From Euperipatoides rowelli (taxonomy: Eukaryota > Onychophora > Udeonychophora > Euonychophora > Peripatopsidae): a DNA stretch of 18,219 nucleotides. Positions 10,292-17,470 of this stretch are shown piece by piece. The stretch lies in NCBI GenBank assembly GCA_003024985.2, contig PXIH01S0001583.1; one strand, 5' to 3'. The number at the start of each line of letters is the position of its first letter. Within the stretch, counting starts at the first letter, position 1. The position numbers and the translations under genes are program-made. The notes under the pieces were generated by a model. It did no database searches and was not told where the DNA came from. It saw nothing but the letters and a program-made list of their open reading frames with translations.

Positions 10292-10822
10292 ACAGACGCC
10301 TCCCTCACATCATTAGGCGCGGTACTCGAACAGGAAAACGAAACAGGAGACTTTCAGCCCATTGTATACGCTAGTAATAGGTTAAATAAGACCGAATGAA
10401 ATTATGCGGTCATAGAGCGAGAGGCACTCGCCATCGTGTTCGCCTTGGATCAATTTAAACATATGACCTAAGGGAATAAAATAATCCTACTAACTGACCA
10501 TAAACCACTCATATACTTGATAGAACTAAAGGACACAAACTCAAGGGTAGCAAGATGGATGATTAATATTCAATAAAATGACATCCACTTCAAACACATA
10601 CCGGGTAGGCTAAATAGTCTCGCAGACATGCTCTTACATAATCACAAAGAAGACGTGATCACCACATGCACACTATAGACCACAAAAAAACCAATAACAA
10701 TAGAATTAATGAAACAAGAACAACAAAAAGACAGTTTCTGCTCAGATATGATTAACAAAATAAAAGAAAATAATAATTATACTATAGATGAAAACAATAT
10801 CTTAATGAAACTAGTCAATTAG
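10292..10822 (+). pseudogene. RNase H domain of the LTR element, plus linker
   Basis: RNase H would remove the RNA strand during reverse transcription. The domain begins TDASLTSLGAVLEQEN (Asp codon 10295). It continues with PIVYASNRLN, EREALAIVFALDQF with the catalytic-type Glu, and LLTDHKPLIYL with the second Asp. It then reads HIPGRLNSLADML, the usual C-terminal motif. One frame runs throughout but is cut by stops at 10397 (TGA), 10469 (TAA), 10574 (TAA), 10676 (TAG) and 10820 (TAG). The last 140 bases (CSDMINKIKENNNYTIDENN) look like the linker that normally leads into the integrase zinc finger. The sequence then jumps to the far end of integrase. Confidence 0.88.
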
Positions 10823-10829
10823 GAAAGAC

Positions 10830-11509
10830 AAACTTCACAGCTTACAGAACGAGATCGCAAAATCAGAAATATTCTCTAATCTGCAGAACGCATCGATTAA
10901 TAATGCCAGGAGTAAACATAGAGGGCGTCGCCTTCGCTAGTTTAATATTGGAGACCCTGTGCTTTGCCTTGATGTACCCAGTTATGCTGGTCATAACCGT
11001 AAGGTCAACCAAAGATATACAGGCCCCTATACGGTAACCAGAAGGACGAGACTGGCAAATTACATTATACAGGACATAAAACAACCAGATATTACGAAAA
11101 AAGTGCACGTGGACAAACTAAAACCCTATATATACAGAACACTATTAGATGATGATGAAACAGGTAGTACTACCCCCAATCCTATGAATAATAAAAACAC
11201 TCAAAATGAACAAAATATTCCAATCATCACTTTCCCAAATGAGGAAGAGGAAAACACACACGACTCGGAGCAATCCGAAAAGCAATTTGAAATAGTCCCA
11301 TATGAGGATTATTTATTATCGCTGCAAGGGCACATAAGATTAAAGTGCCGCCTGATGAGACGGCCAGTGTCAATTTTGCTCAACAGCAGCACTTATATAA
11401 CTCAGAGGTCTTGGATACTAATGAACTCAGGGCCAAACAATTTGTTGAGATTGAAGACCCAGAAGTATTACATGGATACTTCTTACGAAGTAAGAGTTTG
11501 ACAAAGTAG
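10830..11509 (+). pseudogene. Integrase C-terminal domain and Pol tail; core deleted
   Basis: Only the end of integrase remains. The frame from about 10830 shows NARSKHRGRRLR, a stop at 10938-10940, then FNIGDPVLCLDVPSYAG and the GPY-type module RYTGPYTVTRRT ending KVHVDKLKPY. This is the SH3-like C-terminal domain of Ty3/gypsy integrases. The HHCC zinc finger and DDE core that should lie between it and RNase H are absent, implying a deletion of several hundred bases with its junction near 10820. An acidic tail follows. A frame change near 11340 allows a more protein-like ending (FAQQQHLYNSEVL to LRSKSLTK) that stops at 11507-11509. Confidence 0.85.
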
Positions 11510-11707
11510 AAAACAAAAAAAAAAAAAGAAAATTACCTAGGTAAAACAAAGACAAAAGAGTCAAAATAATGGTCATTCAAAAACACATTCACACATAACA
11601 CAAATCAAAAAAAAAAATTTAATACTCAAACTTTAAAAGTAATAGTAAACAAAAGACTTAATAAAACAAGAAAAACAAACAGTTCATCAAAAAAAAAAAG
11701 TCACTTT
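11510..11707 (+). other. A-rich post-pol spacer with possible polypurine tract
   Basis: This segment follows the Pol stop and is very A-rich on the plus strand. It ends in an A11-G run at 11689-11700, immediately before TCACTTTTGTAGACCC. An A/G run upstream of a TG dinucleotide is the arrangement expected of a polypurine primer next to a 3' LTR, but other A/G runs at about 12258-12270 and 12315-12325 fit about as well. There is no coding signal. Confidence 0.35.
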
Positions 11708-11788
11708 TGTAGACCCGGAAATCGGGGGTCAGCTAAAATAACCCCGACCCCCTCCTCCAAAGGGTTAATCTTGTAGGCTTGGCTAGCC

Positions 11789-12068
11789 TTATTTGCATTC
11801 TCTGCCATTAGCGTGTCCCCATACGTCGGCCTGGGCGAGACATGATGCGCACTTCACAAAAATATAACAATTCAGGCATCCAGGGCACTTCTGAATCAGG
11901 TTGGCCCCCCTTTCTTGGCAAGTTTGAACTCTGGCCTTGCTTCTGATCAGCCTGGGGCCTGGTCTTTCTTCTGGGCCTCTTGTGCTTATTATTTTTACAC
12001 TTAAGGGGGGTGGCAGCAACTTTCTCCTCCAAAACTGGAGAACTCAACTCCTCTCTCACAGCAGACAT
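11789..12068 (-). CDS. Antisense small ORF(s), basic region and zinc-ribbon-like cysteines
   Basis: I do not recognise a known gene. On the minus strand an ATG at 12068 opens 86 codons (MSAVREELSSPVLEEKV, then the basic run KCKNNKHKRPRRKTRP), stopping at 11808. An overlapping frame from 12019 opens 76 codons and ends with a Cys-rich stretch, QTCQERGANLIQKCPGC and FVKCASC, stopping at 11789. If the two are one decayed gene with a frame change near 11930, the product would be about 90 residues, with a basic N-half and a zinc-ribbon-like C-half. In CQERGANLIQKCPGC the second expected Cys is Arg; the alternative pattern C-x2-C-x8-C-x2-C is complete. It is GC-rich and lies antisense downstream of pol. 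It could be an antisense gene of the element, a captured host fragment, or chance. Confidence 0.35.
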
Positions 12069-12166
12069 GAAAATAATTATTTTAATAAAAAAAAAATCCT
12101 TTTTATGTGCTCAGCTTTGCAGAAGAGAAGCAAACGCTAAAGTAACAAGCTTCAGCACTCCAGTAA

Positions 12167-12229
12167 CCAAGCACATTGCTTGGAAAAGGAGCGTTGAAGT
12201 TTACACTAAACACATTTAGGTAAACTTCA
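12167..12229. repeat. Two adjacent perfect hairpins
   Basis: The first is CCAAGCA-CAT-TGCTTGG (12167-12183), a perfect 7-bp stem with a 3-base loop. The second pairs TGAAGTTTAC (12195-12204) with GTAAACTTCA (12220-12229), a perfect 10-bp stem with a 15-base loop. They are 11 bases apart. They may be structured RNA in an LTR or untranslated region, or protein-binding palindromes. Confidence 0.6.
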
Positions 12230-12454
12230 GAATGAGAGCACAGCTCCCATTCCTTCAAAAAAAAAAAGGGAAGCCCTAATGCCTTTTAGAAAATGTAATA
12301 ATAATCACAATACAAAAAAAAGGGAGAACTTTATAGCGACTCTTTATTTTTCACATTGATGGATTGTTAAGTACAGGAATATGTACCTGATTGCAAAAGC
12401 TAAAACAGTTCAATTGAACTTAAACAAGTGCTAGTGGAGGCATATTGTGGTTGA

Positions 12455-12530
12455 AGCTTAACGTTGGGGTTCACAAATTTTTAAATGCATTTGAAAGGGT
12501 TCCATGGCCAGATTTAATTGGGAAACACTG
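12455..12530 (+). mobile_element. hAT-like transposon right-end remnant
   Basis: The sequence GGGGTTCACAAATTTTTAAA, then AGGGTTCCATGG, then TTGGGAAACACTG ending at 12530 resembles the ends of animal hAT (Charlie-type) elements, which commonly finish in a GGTTGGGAACCACTG-like inverted repeat. The 8 bases after it (AACTAGAC) would be the target duplication. No matching left end preceded by AACTAGAC is visible upstream, so this is a fragment at best. The call is from pattern memory of the family. Confidence 0.45.
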
Positions 12531-13709
12531 AACTAGACAGCAACAGCACAATGTAACTTATCATAATGTTGCATTAATCACTTAGTAGACAACATTGTAC
12601 CAACGATTACTAAACCCTATGAAAAAAAACAGATTACTATAGCCTCCCTATAAAATTATTTATTTTTGCTTTTTTCATTGAAATTCTACAAGACTATTAT
12701 AGAAATAAAATAGTTATAGCGTGATAAATATTTAACCTGAAAATGAGAACTAAAATTACTGATGGATCACTTCTGAAATCTAGTAACATCATCATTAATG
12801 GTGTCTAATAAATTTGGAGCGAAATAGAAAAATGGGCTGTATGAATAAAATGAACCTACAAAAAATATTTGCATAAATTTTCATGAGATTTTGACAATTT
12901 AAGAAGCCTTAAAATCTGATAGTCAAGTTATGGAATATAATTCATGTTTTTTATGTGACCTCAAGATCAAGTCAATTTTTTTTTTTAATTTTAGCAAGGG
13001 CTTAGTTGCTATACATAAAAAACAATGCTAGTCATTATTAGTCAAATACTGTACTATAATACTATATGACCATTGGTACTACTTTTTTTTACTCTTCTAC
13101 CATTTAAAGGGAAAAAGAAAGGATTTTTTTTTTTAACTTTACAAATTTAATTATTAAAATACAAATAGCCTTGCTTAAATTCAATTCGATCTACATTGTT
13201 TTTCTAGTTTTTAGCTACAGTATTTATCTTTTTTTTTTTTTAAATAATGAGCTGCCTCATTTTTTTTGAGTTTTAGAATTGGAGATAAGAATTAAATCAG
13301 GTATTGGAGTTTTAAATTCCAATTGTAATTATTTATTGAATTCAATAAAAAAAAAATGCATATATACAGTATATCTTGAAAGCATAGAAAATATACATTT
13401 TTGATCATCTGTAAAAAATAATTTTTTGAGGGTTTACATATGGATATTATTTATGTAAATAGATTCAATTTGAAGTCTTCGGGGGAAAAAATGTAGACAT
13501 TGCTTGATTAATTCCCCCTTCCCCTTCTGTATTGTTTAAATAAATGGTCAGTAAAATGACAATGTTTAACTGAAGCTTTTTTGTGTCACTGTAATGATTT
13601 AGGTGCAATTAAACATCGTTAATTATTATGTTTGAATTATGCCTAATGGAATTTTATTCCATTAAGCATTCCGTGGAGTTTTGCATAAATAACAGATGGA
13701 GGTATTTCT
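12531..13709. other. AT-rich noncoding stretch
   Basis: I see no gene or recognisable element. There are many T and A homopolymer runs (for example about 12978, 13083, 13129, 13231 and 13349) and three TACTGTA/TACAGTA heptamers (13047, 13216, 13365). In gene orientation this would be centrin intron 1 or upstream sequence, depending on where the unseen first exon lies. Confidence 0.5.
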
Positions 13710-13870
13710 CAGTGATGAGTAGGAACTAATTTAAAAGAACACGTTCTTTGGAACAGTTCTTTTTTCAAGGAACGTGCCAGAAACTCGTTCATTTTAAAAA
13801 ATAGGAACGAACACCAGAAAATAGTTCCTTTCAATTTGAAAATGGTTGTCGTTCCTCTTTATTTCTACAA
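13710..13870 (+). mobile_element. hAT-like left end with GAAC/GTTC subterminal repeats
   Basis: The segment opens CAGTGATGAGTAGGAACTAA and then carries about ten GAAC or GTTC words in 150 bases, such as AACACGTTCTTTGGAACAG, AAGGAACGTG, CTCGTTC and AGGAACGAAC. This is the look of a known class of animal hAT transposons, whose CAGTG-starting ends are followed by dense GAACG/CGTTC subterminal motifs that probably bind transposase. The 8 bases before it (GTATTTCT) would be the target duplication. I found no partner right end or transposase ORF downstream. Confidence 0.6.
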
Positions 13871-14840
13871 AATAATTTAGTTTAAACAGAAAAAAAAAAA
13901 CATCAATCTAAATAATGGTAATTAAAATCTAATTATAAACTTTTATTTCTTACATTGTAAATCCAAAATTTCTCTTTTTAGAAATCATGTTTAAAATAAT
14001 CTGAAAATCATAAATTTATTTTATTACTTTTTAAAAGCAATTTATTACATTTAAGTCATTTATTGTTATGACGTCATGCAAGCATCAACTTAATTTAAGC
14101 ACAAAAAATTAAAGCTAAATAATCTGTACAAATCTTTTTTTTCTGAATATAGAAAAAGCAAAAAAGTATAGCCTACTTTCAATAAAAAAAAAAAAGTTGA
14201 ATGTTATAACATTATTTGTATAATTTTTTGATAAGCTACAGTAGATGGCGACTACCAGCGTCTATAGAAGTAAGACCCTGCCATCATTTAAATAATTGCC
14301 AGCTTGTAATTACTATAGATTAATTAGGTGTTTATAAATCTAACTGATGATTGCTAATTTATTTAGCAAAGAGTTTGATGGGCTGATGAACTTCTATTCT
14401 CAGACAACTGGTTGCATATTCTTGGGTGTAGACTGACAATTTGATGAATTGGTAACCGAAAAGATAAATTTTTTGTGAAAGAATTGGTTAATTTGGCTTG
14501 GATGGAAGTGAGTCAATGCAGTTATTTCTGTAGGAGCAATTCACCCAGTTGACTGGTTGACATACAAATACCCACATAATCGTGCAGCACAACATAAAGA
14601 CAAAGAAATAATTGAAAAGCAGTATAACTTTATATTCAGCATAACTATTACAGAATGGTATGCCAGGTTTTATAAAAAAAGAAAATAAATTTGAAAACTG
14701 TACAAGAAGATTCTCTAAGTCAGTTCATGGGTTGATTATTGACAAATAACTGTCATGGTTAAAATCTTGTCAATCCACTGCATCTTATAAATCTATTCAT
14801 AAAAATAAATGTTATCAACAAGAGCAACTATAATGAGTAG
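13871..14840. other. Noncoding stretch with one short open frame
   Basis: No gene can be assigned. It may include the inside of the preceding hAT-like element. A stop-bounded plus-strand frame (14512-14688, no ATG at its start) encodes 58 residues including HPVDWLTYKYPHNRAAQHKD, but I recognise no family. The CG-richer words GATGGCGACTACCAGCGTC (14242-14260) stand out in an AT-rich setting. Confidence 0.4.
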
Positions 14841-14996
14841 GCTTATACTCTAATGATGCGTTCCAATTTTATCACGAGTCATGACTTTAATAGAATTTGC
14901 CTAGAAATTAAAAAACCATCAAGCATTATTGCTTTCAAAAATAGTCTAGATACCTTTCTCTCAAAAGATAACAAGTTTCTGAGTTTAACAATTTAG
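14841..14996 (+). mobile_element. C-terminal tail of a CR1/Jockey-like LINE ORF2
   Basis: A single open frame from 14841 to the stop at 14994-14996 reads FITSHDFNRICLEIKKPSSI and AFKNSLDTFLSKDNK. The pattern (hydrophobic strand, spacer, then A/S-x-FK-x-x-L-x-x-FL) is the usual last 40 residues of CR1/Jockey/L2-type ORF2 proteins. No RT motifs lie upstream, so this is a 5'-truncated copy, as is common for these elements. It is separate from the larger LINE at 1441-3440. The family call rests on a short motif. Confidence 0.45.
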
Positions 14997-15349
14997 TTTC
15001 CTTTGTATTAATACTTTTTTTTTCCTTTTCTAAATGCATTGATCCTAAATGTCTTATTACTAATATATTTGCTCCTAAATAAATAAAATTTACACAATTT
15101 TGCAAATAATAAATACTGACCCTAGAGTAAGCTATGATGATTGGTGAAGATTACAGCAAAATTGTCCCAATGACTATTGTATGATTATTTTTAACACTAA
15201 TAGTATATTAGCAAGCTAAGATTTTCAATTAAAATAGGTATTGAACAGATGGAAAATTTGCCTTTAAAATACAAAAAATTTTAATTACAAAATTTTTTCG
15301 GAGGACTTCGGTTATCCCTTTTCCCCTCCCTCCTTATCAGGTTTAGCCT

Positions 15350-15440
15350 TTGAATAGCGTTGCCAGATGTCCTCTTTTCACTGGCCATGTCCTCTTTTTC
15401 GACTAAAAAAAAAAACACATCCGGGTGGATTTTTTTAAAT
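15350..15440. repeat. GC-richer repeat-like fragment with internal direct repeat
   Basis: GCCAGATGTCCTCTTTT (15362-15378) is followed 5 bases later by GCCATGTCCTCTTTTT (15384-15399), a near-perfect direct repeat, then an A-run and ATCCGGGTGGATTTTTTT. The compact, GC-richer style against AT-rich flanks suggests a degraded dispersed element, possibly related to 17110-17180, which has GTTGCCATATTC and AGGACACCTTTT words. I cannot name a family. Confidence 0.4.
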
Positions 15441-15562
15441 AAGTACCATTTTTCAGGTATATTCCAGTTTACGTCCCCACCAAATGATCACCATACATGA
15501 CGTAAAAGTAAGATAATTACAAGGTACAATAACCTTTTTTTGATAGTTTTAATATTTTATTA

Positions 15563-15650
15563 GTTCTAACCTTAACCCTGATCCCTAACTCCAACTACGT
15601 GTCAAATCCACTATGTCCCAACCCTAGGATAATCGAGAGTTGCAATAACC
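15563..15650 (-). repeat. Dispersed telomere-like repeat, copy B
   Basis: Its reverse complement matches 7451-7542, with about 89% identity in the 47-base core by hand count. On the plus strand it appears as AACCTTAACCCTGATCCCTAA and CCAACTACGTG. The two copies are in opposite orientation about 8 kb apart. They probably belong to one dispersed repeat family, although I cannot define its ends. Confidence 0.8.
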
Positions 15651-15899
15651 CTTAAAGTCGGCCATCTTAGGGGGGGAGGAGCACGTAAACTTGGAATGTA
15701 CCCTTAAAGACTGTCCAAAAGCTAAAATTTATAGTACGGTAACAAAAATATCTCCTCTAACCTTAGGACAATCCAGTAAATCCTTTTACACAAATAACAA
15801 ATGGAAACATTAGTACAATAATCAAATGAAATTACTGTAAACAATAATTACGTATTGTATAAGATTCTAAACGATTGAATTGAAGTTTAATAATTTAGA

Positions 15900-15960
15900 A
15901 TCTTCATAACAATGCTCTTCCGATCCCATGTCAGTGATCTGGAAGGATTCTTATGAAGAT
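15900..15960. other. 61-nt imperfect hairpin, microRNA-precursor-like shape
   Basis: ATCTTCATAA (15900-15909) pairs perfectly with TTATGAAGAT (15951-15960). Moving inward there is a C/C mismatch, AAT/ATT (3 bp), a 2-base bulge, a T-G wobble, CTTCC/GGAAG (5 bp), a 1-base bulge, GATC/GATC (4 bp), and a 10-base loop CCATGTCAGT. That is 23 pairs in 61 bases by hand. Length, small bulges and loop size fit an animal pre-miRNA on either strand, but a decayed palindromic transposon would look similar. I do not recognise the arm sequences as a known microRNA. Confidence 0.5.
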
Positions 15961-17095
15961 CATAATTCATGTTGTTTATTATAACAAATTTGATATTCAT
16001 AAACAAATAAAGCACTTAATTAGCTAGTCATGGATTCAAATGAAAATCTGATCATTATTATGAAAAATATAAATAATTTGACTAACCATATTGTTAAGAA
16101 TACTTTGAGTTTATTTGCAGCCTTCAAATATTAAACGCAGAGCCCGGATGATAGTCTCACGCAATTCATTTTGCTTTTATACTAATGGCTTTAAATAAAT
16201 TTGTAAAAATCTAGAAAATAAATACAAATTATCTAATGTATTATATTGTAAAATTTATATTTTCTTTTTATATAATTATTTTTCATAATTTGACAATAAA
16301 TATCACTAATATTTTTAATATTTATGTCCAATGAAAAGGAAGATCGTACAAAAGAAAGAAAATCAGGAGATCTTAAAGATTTTACAGCTGTATATACCGT
16401 ACCTAGATAGACGTTAACTCGCTAGCTGATTACTGATTAGAGGTACAGTAATACTCAAAAGAGACCGGCAGGAAGGAAAAAAAAACAAGGTCGCAATGAA
16501 GGTAAAAATCCCTTTTATCAGAAACAATAATACTTTTCTTTTGTCATCTATTTTGTGTTATAAAAAATAATGTTTATTTTCCATTTTTCTGCTCTTAATA
16601 AAACAATAATTGGAAAGGGTGTGACTATTCCAGCTACAAATATAGCTAGCTACCTGATGATTTGATTATCAGGCAATAAAGTGATGACAATTATAATTTA
16701 TTTTTAGCTTGAAAATAACTCTTCTCTTTTGCTTGAATTATATTGAATTTTATCTTCTGAAAAGTCATTTCTTTTATTGTATTGAACACCTATTGATATA
16801 AAATTTTTCACTAAATGAATGAGTTTGAAATAAAATACTAGCTTTTTCAATAAATAAGACCTATCAGTTAAAAATATATAATTTCTAATTTGAGCAATGA
16901 AAATTTTGCTTTTATATAAACTCTAACTCTAATATACAATTTAAATAAGTTTTTTTTATTTGTCAAATTCATTGAAAATAAATTCAATATTGAAACAACA
17001 TGCAATGAAAAATTTCACTATTTTTTTTTTTTTTTTGAAGAGAGAAAAAAATCAGTCCACTTAAATTTTGAAAATAACTGTGGCTGTGCAAATGT
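15961..17095. other. AT-rich noncoding stretch
   Basis: I see no supported gene. A less AT-rich patch at about 16380-16500 contains TACCGTA (16395), TACAGTA (16444) and an ATGAAG followed by GTAAAAAT at 16496-16509, which could mimic a first exon and splice donor but has no protein support. The remainder is AT-rich with poly-T runs near 17023. Confidence 0.45.
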
Positions 17096-17470
17096 TTATA
17101 TTGTAACTCAGTGTTTACAGAGATCACGGGACATGGTGTTGCCATATTCTAAGGATCCAAAATAGGACACCTTTTAAAAGGATGTTTCTGGGGGCATAAC
17201 GTCTAACTTTAAGTTCTAGGGGATGAACTTCAATTGGGAATATAGTGGCATAGAACCAGTTGAGAAAGATGAAAAATACTAGATATAGGCTGCTGATGAG
17301 CACTCAACCAACCCCTCGGAATCTAGAAGAGCACAGAAAAAGGGAGAGATTATTAGGCCAAACCCCAATAAATCTGATTTTGAAACTAATTTTGTGAATT
17401 CTTAGTGCAAAATGCACTACAGTAGGCGTCACTTAATGGCAGCCGCTTATAAGACTCAAAAATGGCCAAA
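17096..17470. other. GC-richer segment of unknown origin
   Basis: This stretch has more balanced base composition than its flanks and may be an old dispersed element. It contains a 33-codon plus-strand ORF (17296-17397) beginning MSTQPTPRNLEEHRKRERLL, with no recognisable domain, and a TACAGTA at 17418. I assign no function. Confidence 0.35.

Larger units (their letters stand above)
8037..12353 (+). mobile_element. Broken Ty3/gypsy-type LTR retrotransposon
   Basis: The order gag zinc knuckle, protease, reverse transcriptase, RNase H, integrase is that of the Ty3/gypsy (Metaviridae) class; Ty1/copia elements have integrase before RT. It is inserted antisense in the first visible centrin intron, 141 bases from an exon. 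The 5' LTR, leader and most of gag are absent, the integrase core is deleted, and there are many stops and frame changes, so it is inactive. It differs from its surroundings in lacking the TACAGTA/TACTGTA heptamer found throughout the flanks, which suggests a later insertion than the host intron sequence. The right boundary is uncertain, because without a 5' LTR the 3' LTR cannot be proved. The coding part ends at 11509. Confidence 0.85.
11708..12353 (+). repeat. Candidate 3' LTR of the Ty3/gypsy-type element
   Basis: The segment starts TGTAGACCCGG after a purine run and could end at TTCACA (12348-12353), giving TG...CA ends. Its first 360 bases are near 50% GC, in sharp contrast to the flanks. 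It includes an ATTTGCAT octamer (11791-11798), a possible stem GGGGGTC/GACCCCC in the first 60 bases, two hairpins at 12167-12229, and AATAAA-like words near 12083. There is no matching 5' LTR in the window, so the call rests on position and end dinucleotides alone. The patch could instead be an independent insertion or host sequence. Confidence 0.3.

Noticed and set aside
10863-11108. Minus-strand 81-codon ORF opposite integrase C-terminus
   Set aside because: The plus strand encodes a recognisable GPY-type integrase end, so this is a shadow.
11937-12219. Plus-strand ORFs of 67 and 79 codons over the GC-rich patch
   Set aside because: They are low-complexity and Leu/Lys-rich without motifs. 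The minus-strand frames look more protein-like, although neither is proven.
13093-16090. ACCAT words as a centrin first exon ending at the start ATG (for example 13098, 15446, 16085)
   Set aside because: An ATG-GT on the minus strand occurs several times by chance, and nothing singles one out.
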